Source of the DNA: Hymenobacter duratus
GTDB taxonomy: Bacteria; Bacteroidota; Bacteroidia; Cytophagales; Hymenobacteraceae
DNA: 64,000 bases
Direction of reading: 5' to 3'
Assembly (NCBI RefSeq): GCF_014698995.1
Contig: NZ_JACWZZ010000004.1
Span: 248,001-312,000, forward strand
This document shows, piece after piece, positions 26,145 to 36,469 of the stretch. Within the stretch, counting starts at the first letter, position 1. Each line of letters starts with the position of its first letter. A model generated the notes under the pieces. That model did not search any database and was not told the origin of the DNA. It saw only the letters and a list, made by a program, of their open reading frames with translations. Both the position numbers and the translations under genes were made by a program.

Positions 26145-26266
26145 TGAGTGAAGGAGTGAGTGGGTGAAGGAGTGAAGGAGTGAATTGGCAGCTTGAACGT
26201 GCTACACCAGTTATAAAGTGTAGCGTCTCCACCAGGTCACTCATTCACTCATTCGCTCATCCACTT
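26145..26266. repeat. GAGTGAAG-type inverted repeat at the trxB stop
   Basis: Tandem GAGTGAAG units at 26145-26188 face an inverted array of CACTCATTC units at 26237-26266, whose end overlaps the trxB stop codon (26265-26267). Confidence 0.6.
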
Positions 26267-27212
26267 AATGGTCGCCGAGCGCCGCCAGATACCGTTCTGC
26301 ATCCAAGGCAGCCATGCAGCCGGAGCCGGCGGCCGTTACGGCCTGGCGGTAGGTGTAGTCCTGCACGTCGCCGCAGGCGAATACACCGTCCACGTTGGTT
26401 TTAGCGGTGCCGGGAATGGTTTTCAGGTAGCCCTGCTCGTCGTGGTGCAGGTAGGGCTGGAAGATTTTGGAGTTGGGCTCGTGGCCAATAGCCACGAAGA
26501 AGCCTTCCACGGCCAGGTCACGGGTTTCATGGGTCAGCACGTTTTTCACGCGGGCCCCATCTACGGCGTGCTCGCCCAGTATTTCATCCGTCACGGTGTT
26601 CCAGAGCACCTCAATCTTGGGGTTGTCGGTCACGCGCTTCTGCATGATTTTGGAGGCGCGCATCTCCCCTTTCCGCACAATCATGTACACCTTGTTGCAC
26701 AGATTAGCCAGGTAGGTAGCCTCCTCGGCCGCCGTGTCGCCGGCACCCACGATGGCCACGTCCTTGCCCCGGTAGAAGAACCCGTCGCACACGGCGCAGG
26801 CTGATACGCCCGAGCCGTTCAGGCGCTGCTCCGAGGGCAGCCCCAGCCACTTGGCCGAGGCTCCGGTGGCAATGATGATGGTATCAGCCGTCAGCTCCAC
26901 CTTCTCATCCACTATCACGCGGTGCGGGTGGCCCGAGAAGTCCACCGAGGTGGCAATGCCGTAGCGAATATCGGTACCGAAGCGGGCGGCCTGCTTCTTG
27001 AGGTCCTCCATCATTTCGGGACCCATGATGCCGTCGGGGTAACCGGGGAAGTTCTCGACGTCGTTGGTAATCGTGAGCTGGCCGCCGGGCTGGAGGCCCT
27101 GGTACATGACCGGCTTGAGGTTGGCGCGGGCCGCGTAAATGGCCGCCGTGTAGCCGGCCGGGCCGGATCCAATAATCAGACATTTAATGTGTTCCGGGGT
27201 GGTTGTCGCCAT
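26265..27212 (-). CDS. trxB: Thioredoxin reductase
   Basis: 315 residues. FAD-binding GSGPAGYTAA (residues 15-24), redox-active CAVC (139-142), NADPH-binding GAGDTAAEE and the C-terminal FAD signature GVFACGDVQD are all present. Transfers electrons from NADPH to thioredoxin. A -7 element TACTTTTG lies 56 bp upstream. Transcribed on its own, with a repeat at its 3' end. Confidence 0.96.
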   Translation of the reverse strand: MATTTPEHIKCLIIGSGPAGYTAAIYAARANLKPVMYQGLQPGGQLTITNDVENFPGYPDGIMGPEMMEDLKKQAARFGTDIRYGIATSVDFSGHPHRVIVDEKVELTADTIIIATGASAKWLGLPSEQRLNGSGVSACAVCDGFFYRGKDVAIVGAGDTAAEEATYLANLCNKVYMIVRKGEMRASKIMQKRVTDNPKIEVLWNTVTDEILGEHAVDGARVKNVLTHETRDLAVEGFFVAIGHEPNSKIFQPYLHHDEQGYLKTIPGTAKTNVDGVFACGDVQDYTYRQAVTAAGSGCMAALDAERYLAALGDH

Positions 27213-27267
27213 GAGAAAGTTCGAAGCGTTGGGTTTAGCCAGCGCCGTGTAGAGTTAAGTTGGGGTG

Positions 27268-27275
27268 CAAAAGTA
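27268..27275 (-). promoter_or_regulatory. -7 element (TACTTTTG) of trxB
   Basis: Exact TANNTTTG match on the minus strand 56 bp upstream of trxB; no clear -33 TTG. Confidence 0.45.
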
Positions 27276-27403
27276 CAAGTACGCCGGATTTTCGGCCGGT
27301 TCAGCTTTGCGTTACCGAAATTAAGGCAACTCCCGCAGTTCATTACGTTGTCTGAAACGCCGAGAAAGGTGGATAATGGGAAGCTGCGGTACCGTACGTC
27401 AAC

Positions 27404-27432
27404 AAAAAACCCCAACCAATGGTCAGGGTTTT
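27404..27432 (-). terminator. rpoD terminator
   Basis: AACCCTGACC-ATT-GGTTGGGGTT with a TTTTTT tail on the minus strand, 20 bp after the rpoD stop. Confidence 0.7.
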
Positions 27433-27452
27433 CTGCGGCGGGGTAGAAAAAC

Positions 27453-28316
27453 TTACCCCAGATACGGCTTCAGCGCTTTGCTGCGCGAGGTATGGCGCAG
27501 GCGGCGAATGGCTTTTTCCTTGATCTGACGAACCCGCTCGCGGGTCAGGTTGAACTTCTCGCCGATTTCTTCCAGCGTGAGCGAATGTTCCCCGTTCAGA
27601 CCAAAATAGAGCGTAATTACGTCGGCTTCGCGCTTGGTGAGCGTGCTCAGGGCGCGCTGCACTTCCTTGCGGAGCGAGTCGTTCATCAGGCCGGTGTCGG
27701 GCGATTCTTCGTCCTCGTTTTCGAGTACGTCGAGCAGGCGGTTTTCCTCACCCTGCACAAACGGAGCATCCACCGATACGTGGCGTCCCGAAATCTTGAG
27801 CGTGTCCACCACTTCCGAGGTAGTCAGCTCCAGCACTTCGGCAATTTCCTCGGGCGAAGGCTCACGCTCGAATTTCTGCTCCAGCTCCGAGAACGACTTG
27901 CTGATTTTGTTCAGCGAGCCAACCCGGTTCAGGGGCAGACGCACAATGCGCGACTGCTCGGCCAGGGCCTGCAGAATCGACTGGCGAATCCACCAAACGG
28001 CGTAGGAAATGAATTTGAAGCCCCGGGTTTCATCGAAGCGCTTGGCGGCTTTGATCAGGCCAAGGTTTCCCTCGTTGATCAAATCGCCCAGGCTCAGGCC
28101 CTGGTTCTGGTATTGCTTGGCCACGGACACCACGAAGCGAAGGTTGGCCTTGGTGAGTTTTTCCAGCGCTTGCTGGTCACCTTCTTTGATGCGTTGCGCC
28201 AGCGTCACCTCCTCGTCGGGGGTGAGCAGATCCACCTTGCCAATCTCCTGGAGGTATTTATCCAGCGACTGGCTTTCGCGGTTGGTGATCTGCTTGCTGA
28301 TTTTTAACTGTCTCAT
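27453..28316 (-). CDS. rpoD: Primary RNA polymerase sigma factor (Bacteroidetes sigma-A type)
   Basis: 287 residues, starting at region 1.2 (SLDKYLQEIGKVDLLTPDEE) without the acidic region 1.1 of proteobacterial RpoD. Region 2 has the core-binding and -10-recognition stretch (GNLGLIKAAKRFDETRGFKFISYAVWW in parts), then region 3, and region 4.2 with LTLEEIGEKFNLTRERVRQIKEKAIRRL. This is the family of Bacteroides sigma-ABfr, which reads TTG/TANNTTTG promoters; the promoters found in this window agree with that. Confidence 0.95.
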   Translation of the reverse strand: MRQLKISKQITNRESQSLDKYLQEIGKVDLLTPDEEVTLAQRIKEGDQQALEKLTKANLRFVVSVAKQYQNQGLSLGDLINEGNLGLIKAAKRFDETRGFKFISYAVWWIRQSILQALAEQSRIVRLPLNRVGSLNKISKSFSELEQKFEREPSPEEIAEVLELTTSEVVDTLKISGRHVSVDAPFVQGEENRLLDVLENEDEESPDTGLMNDSLRKEVQRALSTLTKREADVITLYFGLNGEHSLTLEEIGEKFNLTRERVRQIKEKAIRRLRHTSRSKALKPYLG

Positions 28317-28387
28317 TGCGGGCGCGAGAGAATGGAGTGTTAATGCTAGTAAGGTCGTGTTGGTCCGGTATACGAGGGATACCCAAA

Positions 28388-28430
28388 CGCGGGTACCGGG
28401 TCAGTTGAAAGCAACACCCCGGTACCCGCG
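28388..28430 (-). terminator. pnp terminator
   Basis: Perfect 13-bp arms CGCGGGTACCGGG and CCCGGTACCCGCG followed by TTTG on the minus strand. Confidence 0.7.
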
Positions 28431-28448
28431 AAAGTTCGGCGGCAGCGG

Positions 28449-30608
<2,160 letters not shown>

Positions 30609-30756
30609 CTGAGAGGATTGCTTGTGGAAAGCGTGCAGCGGGCGAGCAGCCGTAAAAACAGAGCCGGCAGCGGCCCTATTTTGCTCTAAAAAATTAAATT
30701 CTGGAAAGGCAACGCCCGAACCCAGTAAATGGTGCACTTAGATTCGGACAAAAAAA

Positions 30757-30793
30757 GAGCAGGGAACCTTCCGTGGTGGAAGGTCCCCTGCTC
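30757..30793 (-). terminator. Terminator between rpsO and pnp
   Basis: GAGCAGGG...CCCTGCTC hairpin followed on the minus strand by seven T (30750-30756). Confidence 0.8.
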
Positions 30794-30805
30794 CGGACCG
30801 TGAGC

Positions 30806-31081
30806 TTACTTACGAATGCCCAATTCCTTGATGATGGCGCGGTAGCGGTTGATTTCGCGGTGCTGGAGGTAATCCAGCATGCGACGACGCTTACCAACAA
30901 GCTTCAGCAGGCCCAGACGGGTCGAGAAGTCTTTTTTGTTCACCTTCAGGTGCTCAGTCAGATGCGTGATGCGGTGCGTGAACAGCGCAATCTGAGCTTC
31001 GGCCGAACCGGTGTCGGTGGCCACTTTCTGCAGGCTGTTTTTCTCGAAAATGGCCTGTTTTGCTTCGGTAGTAAGTTTCAT
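30806..31081 (-). CDS. rpsO: 30S ribosomal protein S15
   Basis: 91 residues from ATG at 31081 (MKLTTEAKQAIFEK). Conserved S15 features: DTGSAEAQIALFTHRI, HLKVNKKDFSTRLGL and RRRMLDYL. Binds 16S rRNA early in 30S assembly. A TACCTTTG -7 element lies 72 bp upstream, and the predicted leader starts with a small hairpin (31131-31150), of interest because S15 often represses its own mRNA by binding the leader. Confidence 0.96.
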   Translation of the reverse strand: MKLTTEAKQAIFEKNSLQKVATDTGSAEAQIALFTHRITHLTEHLKVNKKDFSTRLGLLKLVGKRRRMLDYLQHREINRYRAIIKELGIRK

Positions 31082-31152
31082 CGGCAGATAGGTTTCCCCG
31101 TCTTGGATTAAAAATGGAAGAAGAAGATTCACCCCGCACTTCGGGGTGGCCG

Positions 31153-31160
31153 CAAAGGTA
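31153..31160 (-). promoter_or_regulatory. -7 element (TACCTTTG) of rpsO
   Basis: Exact consensus on the minus strand. The predicted start near 31147 puts the CACCCCG/CGGGGTG hairpin at the 5' end of the mRNA. Confidence 0.55.
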
Positions 31161-31196
31161 AGGAAAATAGTTTCAGGATGCTAGACGTGAGGCGAA

Positions 31197-32630
31197 CTAC
31201 GCCGCTTTGCGGTAGCCACGGAACGGCCAGCGCAGCTTAGCCGGCAGCCAACGCCGCAGGTCCCAGTCGAGCAGGCCGGAGTCGTTGCGGGCCTGATACA
31301 GAAAGAACAAGCCAAACGGTAGCAAAGCCAGCGTTGACATCCACATACCGAAGCTCACCGGCATCACTCCTTCCCGCCCGTACTTCTCGCCCATGATGGA
31401 GAGGATATAATAGACGATAAAAAAAAGAATGGATACCAGAATAGGAACGCCCAAACCGCCTTTCTTGATGATAGCGCCCAGTGGCGCTCCAATCAAAAAC
31501 ATAAGCAGAATGGCAGTAGACTGCACGTATTTGCGGTAGATTTCGATACGGTAATTGCCTGATTCCTTCGCCAGATTTGCCAGCCGTTCGCCGGTAGTGC
31601 CAGCGAAAGCACGTAGGTTGCGGGCCCGGTTGGTCGCCTGCTCGAGCACGTTGGCATTCACCACCGGCAGGCGCGCATCGGACACTTCCACCTCCTCGGC
31701 CCGGCGGTTCTGCGCCTGCCCGGTGGTATCGAAGCGCAGATAGGAGTAATAGGGCGCTACCTGATGGGGTACCTGGCTCCGTTCGGCGTAAAGCCGCTTC
31801 TGCAGCGAGTCGATGAAGGCCGTCAGCTGCGGAATGTTCTTCATCATCTTGTTCTCCGCAAACAGCTCTTCTTTGGTCCGGTCGAGGCTGAAGGAGGCCA
31901 GCGAGAACGTAATCATGTTGCGCTTAAAGGCCTGCCGAATGAAGGTGGCCCCGGAGCGGCTGCGGGCATCGGGCTGCTCCACGTAGCTCTGCCCCCGAAA
32001 CAGCTCCAGCCCCAGATACTGCCCGCCGAAGCGCGTGAACATGCGGCCGGAATCGGCCAGAATCACGCGCATGTTACCGGAGCCCTGCGTGTGGTCATAA
32101 ATCATGATGCCCATCAGCGTTTCGCCGTCTTCGCCGAGCTTCTCATTCACCTTGATGGTGTAGCCGGGAATACCGCTGTAGAACACGCCCGGCCGAATGT
32201 CAAGCGCCAGCTTCTGCTGCCGGAGGTCCCAGAGCAGACTGTAAGCTTTGAGGTTGGCCTTGGGCACAATGGTGTTGTTGAACCAGAACGCTCCCACCGC
32301 CAGCGCGGCACTCGTCAGGAGCACCGGCCGCAGAATGCGCGTCAGCGAAATGCCGGACGTCTTGATGGCCGTCAGCTCGTGGTGCTCGCCCAGGGTGCCA
32401 AACGTCATCAGCGACGAGAGCAGCACGGCCAGCGGCAGCGAAACGGGCACCATCAGCACACTAAAAAAGAACAGCAGCTGCCCGATTACCTCCAGCCCCA
32501 GGTCTTTGCCTACCAGGTCGTCGAGGTACTTGAGCATGTATTGGGTGAGCAGGATGAACTGCACCACCGCGAAAGTGAGCAGAAACGGGCCGGCAAACGC
32601 CTTCAGAATCAGCTTATCGAGTTTTTTCAT
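31197..32630 (-). CDS. LptF/LptG family lipopolysaccharide export permease
   Basis: 477 residues from ATG at 32630 (MKKLDKLILKAF). YjgP/YjgQ architecture: three N-terminal membrane helices, a large periplasmic jellyroll domain, then three C-terminal helices (STAILLMFLIGAPLGAIIKKGG, FIVYYILSIMGEKYG). These permeases form the inner-membrane pair that extracts LPS with LptB. Which of F or G this is cannot be settled here, and no second copy lies nearby. Confidence 0.88.
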   Translation of the reverse strand: MKKLDKLILKAFAGPFLLTFAVVQFILLTQYMLKYLDDLVGKDLGLEVIGQLLFFFSVLMVPVSLPLAVLLSSLMTFGTLGEHHELTAIKTSGISLTRILRPVLLTSAALAVGAFWFNNTIVPKANLKAYSLLWDLRQQKLALDIRPGVFYSGIPGYTIKVNEKLGEDGETLMGIMIYDHTQGSGNMRVILADSGRMFTRFGGQYLGLELFRGQSYVEQPDARSRSGATFIRQAFKRNMITFSLASFSLDRTKEELFAENKMMKNIPQLTAFIDSLQKRLYAERSQVPHQVAPYYSYLRFDTTGQAQNRRAEEVEVSDARLPVVNANVLEQATNRARNLRAFAGTTGERLANLAKESGNYRIEIYRKYVQSTAILLMFLIGAPLGAIIKKGGLGVPILVSILFFIVYYILSIMGEKYGREGVMPVSFGMWMSTLALLPFGLFFLYQARNDSGLLDWDLRRWLPAKLRWPFRGYRKAA

Positions 32631-32742
32631 GCTTGCGCTGCTGCCTGCCCCTACCGCAGGGACGGCCACAAAAAAGAGCGAACGAGAAACGAAGGTACTG
32701 TCCGTTTCGCGTCCGCTCGGCTTCCGTATCCGGAAAACGTAT

Positions 32743-33156
32743 TTAGCCGCCTACCAGTTCGCGCAGCTTCAGGATAAGACTATCCCACATTTCCTGCAGC
32801 TCAATTTCATCGGTTTCTTCCGAGTAGTCCAACACCCGCAGGTATACTTCCTGGGTCAGCTGCGACTCTTCCAGCGTGAAGTCGAGGTAATTGGCATCAG
32901 GCGTATGGCGCTTGTTCTGGTCGAGGAACACGTAGCGCACGGAGCGGTTGGTGCGGTGCGAGCTCATCTCGGCAAAATGAGGCTGGTTGTCCCAGATAAA
33001 ATTGAACCGGTGGTCTTCGTCGATCCGCACATCCTGGCAGAACCACTGCGACAGGCCCGAGGCGGAGGCCAGGTACGGGTACAGAATTTTGGGCGACGCG
33101 TTGATGGGGTATTCGACCGTAAACCGATGTTTGAGACGAGTGGCAGAAAGAGGCAT
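32743..33156 (-). CDS. START-like domain protein
   Basis: 137 residues with the helix-grip pattern of SRPBCC/START_2 proteins: FTVEYPINASPKILYPYLAS, LSQWFCQDVRIDEDH, FIWDNQPHFAEM, and a long C-terminal helix (EIELQEMWDSLILKLREL). This small cytoplasmic family is conserved in Bacteroidetes with no established ligand. It precedes the LPS permease gene on the same strand with a 112-bp gap. Confidence 0.8.
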   Translation of the reverse strand: MPLSATRLKHRFTVEYPINASPKILYPYLASASGLSQWFCQDVRIDEDHRFNFIWDNQPHFAEMSSHRTNRSVRYVFLDQNKRHTPDANYLDFTLEESQLTQEVYLRVLDYSEETDEIELQEMWDSLILKLRELVGG

Positions 33157-33246
33157 AAGCAGAACAGACTGAAGAAGGTACTAGTCCGGCGCCACGAAGA
33201 ATGCCGGTTGGGAGCCAATATACACGGGTTTTTTTTGTCGACAGGC

Positions 33247-33278
33247 TTGCGCCAGTACAAATCTTGTTCTTACCTTTG
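33247..33278 (+). promoter_or_regulatory. Promoter of the tRNA-Met gene
   Basis: TTG (33247-33249), 21 bp, TACCTTTG (33271-33278), placing the transcription start about 8 bp before the mature tRNA. Exact -7 match. Confidence 0.7.
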
Positions 33279-33292
33279 CAGCACCAAAACCC

Positions 33293-33366
33293 GGCGGGGT
33301 AGCTCAGTTGGTTAGAGCACAGGATTCATAACCCTGAGGTCACGAGTTCAACTCTCGTCCCCGCTA
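33293..33366 (+). tRNA. tRNA-Met (anticodon CAT)
   Basis: 74 nt with a full cloverleaf: acceptor GGCGGGG/CCCCGCT (G1-U72 wobble), D arm GCTC...GAGC, anticodon loop TTCATAA with CAT at 33327-33329, and T arm ACGAG-TTCAACT-CTCGT. CCA is not encoded. It lacks the three G-C anticodon-stem pairs of an initiator and resembles elongator tRNA-Met. A lysidine-modified Ile-CAU tRNA is the main alternative but fits less well. Confidence 0.9.
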
Positions 33367-33373
33367 CTTTTTA

Positions 33374-33406
33374 AAACGGCCTTTCCATTACGGAGAGGCC
33401 GTTTTT
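33374..33406 (+). terminator. tRNA-Met terminator
   Basis: AACGGCCT...AGGCCGTT with a TTTTT tail, 8 bp after the tRNA. Confidence 0.85.
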
Positions 33407-33468
33407 GTTGATTTTTAATATTTGTATCACAGTTTTATCACCGCTCCATGTTTTCGCCTGAGTACTAA

Positions 33469-33656
33469 CCCCGCCTTTTTGACGCGGATGGCGACATGTC
33501 CAAGCGGCGGTACATCGACACCGGATCTGGGATACCGACAAGCAAGCCTTCGTTCGCAAGCAGTATACGGGCATGAATAGTACCCTGCGCGACCGGCGGC
33601 GGGTGAGCAAAGACAAACTCAAAGAAATTCAGCTCCTGTTGGAGCTGAGTGGGTAG
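33469..33656 (+). pseudogene. Decayed N-terminal fragment resembling a tyrosine recombinase
   Basis: Two abutting frames, one shifted, give PRLFDADGDMSKRRYIDT and then IWDTDKQAFVRKQYTGMNS, continuing with RDRRRVSKDKLKEIQLLLEL and a stop. The pattern (rYi...WDtdkqaFvRKQytGmN) looks like the arm-binding N-terminal domain of Bacteroidetes phage/transposon integrases. No catalytic domain follows. Its place 100 bp after a tRNA gene, a classic integration site, supports a lost mobile element. The family call is an inference from motif shape. Confidence 0.4.
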
Positions 33657-33866
33657 TGGAACGCAAAGCTGCGACCGGCATCGGGCGCAGAGCCCTACAC
33701 TCTCGCTTTGCGGCGCATTCGGGCGTACCCCAAAGGTTGATTTCCGCAGGCAGTTCGCAGGGCGCTGACTTGGGCTCGGCCTGAATATAGCGTACATCCT
33801 CTCACACGGTCTTGGTAAGCCGGTGAAAGAGCAGCCGTGGCAGCAGAAATTCACTAACATCAGAAT
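33657..33866. other. Non-coding remainder after the integrase remnant
   Basis: About 210 bp without a coherent frame, promoter or repeat that I can recognise. Probably left over from the same decayed element. Confidence 0.4.
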
Positions 33867-33925
33867 ATTCCATACAACAAGGGCCGCTTCAGCAATCAGC
33901 TGAAGCGGCCCTTGTTGTATGGAAT
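33867..33925 (-). terminator. Long-stem terminator of the lipoprotein gene
   Basis: Perfect 27-bp arms (33867-33893, 33899-33925) with a 5-nt loop, about 30 bp after the lipoprotein gene stop. Unusually long stem with no T-tract, so it may also be a repeat-derived element. Confidence 0.7.
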
Positions 33926-33956
33926 GAGCAAATCTATCTAAGAACGTGTGTGGAAA

Positions 33957-35603
33957 TCACGGCCGGTAGGTGAAAATATGGAGCCCGTTATCGGCAGGTG
34001 CTTCAAAGGTAAATTCGGTGGCCGTAAGGGTAATGATACGATAGGGAAAGCCAATCACCCCGTTCTGCCCGGCCCAGCCCAGCTTATCGCCGCACATCTG
34101 CACGGTAATGCTATTGTTGACAGAGGTGCAGTTGACCGGGTCGCCTCCCCAAATCGTGTTGGTCATCAGCCGGGCACTGGTGAAGGTCTTCGTGTCGTAG
34201 CGGCCGCAATAAGGGGCAACAGCACGGCCATCTATGGCTACGTAGCGCCACACCTTGCTGCTGCCGCCACTGAGCAGGGCAAACCGGGCAGGGTCATCGC
34301 AGCAGGTACCCTGTACTGTAGTGCCATTAACCTGAAAGCACGTATCCTGGGCGGGCGCAGTGGTATACCAGTCGAAGATGGATTTGCTCACGTTGAGCGT
34401 AGCCCCCACATTCGCAATGGTATTGAATTGAGTAGAAGTAAAGGTATACCACTTCTTCATGCTTGCCAGGAAGGCACTACCCTTGCCTTGCTCGGCCTGG
34501 CTCTCCACGCAACTCAGCGCCGTCTGCAGTAAGGTTACCGAGGAGCTGGTCACCACGGTTACAACAGAGCTAAAGGCGGCCACGGAGGAAGAAGTGGGCG
34601 TAGCGATAGTAGAGGTAATGTCGCGTATAATCCCAACCATAGTCGTGCGGACAGCGGCAAGACACGTCTTGTTGCCCTTCAGGTGGGGCAAGGCCCCTAG
34701 CAGCAATTGCAGACTCATGTCCGTCAAATTCTCATGGTAGGCACTGGCAAACTCCGCGCTGTTGTCGACGCTGCTGGGTTTACCTGTGCGGATCTTGATT
34801 TGAAACAGGCCGTCTCCGCTGAGCGCATACTCCTCTTGCACGGGATTCAGCCCTCCAATGCCCTGCCGAACTACGTCCGCCAGTGAGGTGGGGATATAGT
34901 TGACTGGCCCCACGGTCACTCGCTTCTGCAGGACGTTATCCTTGTAAATTCCAACAACCGACGCATGTCCAACGCCGGTATTCTGGAACACAAAGTTGCG
35001 GCCGCTACGCAGGATCTTGATGGGCCTGGCACCCGTGGCCGTTCCCCGGTTCGCAACACTAGTGAAAAGCGTATTCAATACCTGGGCCAGCACGTTGCTG
35101 CTAGGCGACAGTAAGGGCGTAGAACCTCGCAGTAAGTACTCTACTTGCTGCACAACCCCGGCGAAGGCCGGATCGGACTGAACCTCGGTAATCAACTGTC
35201 GTTTGCCGGCTGCACTGAGCGAATAGGCCGTCGGCGTACTCATGAGCATAGCCAGGGCCGTGGAACGGGAATTGATAGTGAAGTCCGTTTGCCCAGGATA
35301 GCTGTAGCCCATCAGGACCGGCTCACCGCCAGCATCGGTTACCATTTGCGTGGTAAACTCGTTCTGCAGCGTGGTAATCTGATACTGGCCGTTGGCGACG
35401 GTCATTTGCCCAACGGGCGAGTTGACAGTGAGGCCGTTCACACTGCGTGTGCTACCGGCTGGCATCACAACGGCCCCCTGAATTTCATGCCGCTCAATGT
35501 TGACCTCCTCCTCCGGCATTGGGTCTTCCGGCGACTTCTTATCACACGAGATGACCGCCCAGACGAGCAGAAGCAGTGCGAGAATTGAGTAGATTTTTTT
35601 CAT
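33957..35603 (-). CDS. Large surface lipoprotein of unknown function
   Basis: 548 residues from ATG at 35603 (MKKIYSILALLLLVWAVISCDKK). The lipobox is AVISC with acidic residues after the Cys and DPMPEEE soon after, the kind of signal that exports Bacteroidetes lipoproteins to the cell surface. The body is rich in Thr, Ser and Val, with a Cys-containing C-terminal part (CFQVNGTTVQGTCCDD, CTSVNN, VQMCGDKLGW) that may form disulfides. No family recognised. Preceded by a TAGTTTTG -7 element and followed by a 27-bp hairpin. Confidence 0.75.
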   Translation of the reverse strand: MKKIYSILALLLLVWAVISCDKKSPEDPMPEEEVNIERHEIQGAVVMPAGSTRSVNGLTVNSPVGQMTVANGQYQITTLQNEFTTQMVTDAGGEPVLMGYSYPGQTDFTINSRSTALAMLMSTPTAYSLSAAGKRQLITEVQSDPAFAGVVQQVEYLLRGSTPLLSPSSNVLAQVLNTLFTSVANRGTATGARPIKILRSGRNFVFQNTGVGHASVVGIYKDNVLQKRVTVGPVNYIPTSLADVVRQGIGGLNPVQEEYALSGDGLFQIKIRTGKPSSVDNSAEFASAYHENLTDMSLQLLLGALPHLKGNKTCLAAVRTTMVGIIRDITSTIATPTSSSVAAFSSVVTVVTSSSVTLLQTALSCVESQAEQGKGSAFLASMKKWYTFTSTQFNTIANVGATLNVSKSIFDWYTTAPAQDTCFQVNGTTVQGTCCDDPARFALLSGGSSKVWRYVAIDGRAVAPYCGRYDTKTFTSARLMTNTIWGGDPVNCTSVNNSITVQMCGDKLGWAGQNGVIGFPYRIITLTATEFTFEAPADNGLHIFTYRP

Positions 35604-35627
35604 GACTTGCCTTGAAATGATACATGG

Positions 35628-35635
35628 CAAAACTA
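35628..35635 (-). promoter_or_regulatory. -7 element (TAGTTTTG) of the lipoprotein gene
   Basis: Exact TANNTTTG match 25 bp upstream of the ATG, implying a very short leader. No clear -33 box. Confidence 0.45.
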
Positions 35636-36045
35636 CTGGTCAGCTCCTGTTTTCGGAATACCTAATTATAGGTATATACCTCTGTTTATCAAGCACAAAC
35701 CAGCCTACTCCTACGCCCAAATGCACAGCAGATCCTACCACACGGTAGTATAGGCCGGGGTCTGGAACTGGTACTGGCCGGCTGTCTCCAGCCCGTCGAG
35801 CACCAAGACTCTTGAGCGCCGCCTTGGCGTGGCGTAGCAGCAGGCTAGGCGCTAGGCCAGCAGCAGGGGCGCAGGCAACCCATCGGCCAAAGCAAGCATC
35901 AGATAAACCGGAGGGTTTTTACCCGCAACGGGCACTGCCGACAGTTTTTCATTGCATTGGCCGCTGCCGCATGATACCTTGCCGACCGATATCCAGTGAG
36001 CCCGGCGCCTCCTATCTATTCCGGTTCGCCTGCATCCGCACTTAT
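35636..36045. other. 410-bp gap with a possible gene tail
   Basis: Mostly featureless. On the minus strand about 35735-35830 reads RVLVLDGLETAGQYQFQTP followed by AYTTVW and a stop, which has the look of a real protein C-terminus but has no start. It may be the end of a deleted gene; evidence is weak. Confidence 0.3.
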
Positions 36046-36369
36046 ATGATTCACGTCAGGCTTTATTTGTTACTTTTTCTACTTGGAGCGGGCGGGCTGC
36101 GGGCGGAGGAAGGGCTGGCACAAAGCCTGCCACCGGGCAAGCCGACCGGTAAAACGCAGCGGCAACTGGTTGTGACGCTCACGCTGCCTTCGGCGGTGGG
36201 CGTGGTGAAGGACTATGCCACCATCCTGTTTTCCGGCGACGAAGGCAAGGACAAGAAAGCCGCCCTGAAACGGGCGCCACGCACCAGCAACCCCGTTATG
36301 AAGCTTACGCTGCCGCTTCCGGGCAACTGGGGTGGCAGCAAAGACGCGGCCCGCACCCCGCAGAAGTAG
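36046..36369 (+). CDS. Small secreted protein upstream of the signalling block
   Basis: 107 residues from ATG at 36046 (MIHVRLYLLLFLLGAGGLRAEEGLAQ), a plausible signal peptide. The mature part has two beta-like stretches with a repeated theme (QLVVTLTLPSAVGVVKDYAT and MKLTLPLPGNWGGSKDA). The open frame extends upstream without a start-like context. No family recognised. It ends 100 bp before the histidine kinase on the same strand and could be co-transcribed, which makes a sensory or accessory role conceivable but unsupported. Confidence 0.45.
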   Translation: MIHVRLYLLLFLLGAGGLRAEEGLAQSLPPGKPTGKTQRQLVVTLTLPSAVGVVKDYATILFSGDEGKDKKAALKRAPRTSNPVMKLTLPLPGNWGGSKDAARTPQK

Positions 36370-36469
36370 CACGATTAGCCACAAAACGCTAGTTTGCACC
36401 TGCCGGACGGCACGACAGAGGCCACCAGCGCCTGTGTCCTCCACACTCCACACCTGACCGGCATTCCTT

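Noticed and set aside
33465..33860. 131-codon minus-strand frame with many Cys
   Set aside because: Overlaps the integrase-like remnant; composition is erratic, no promoter or domain.
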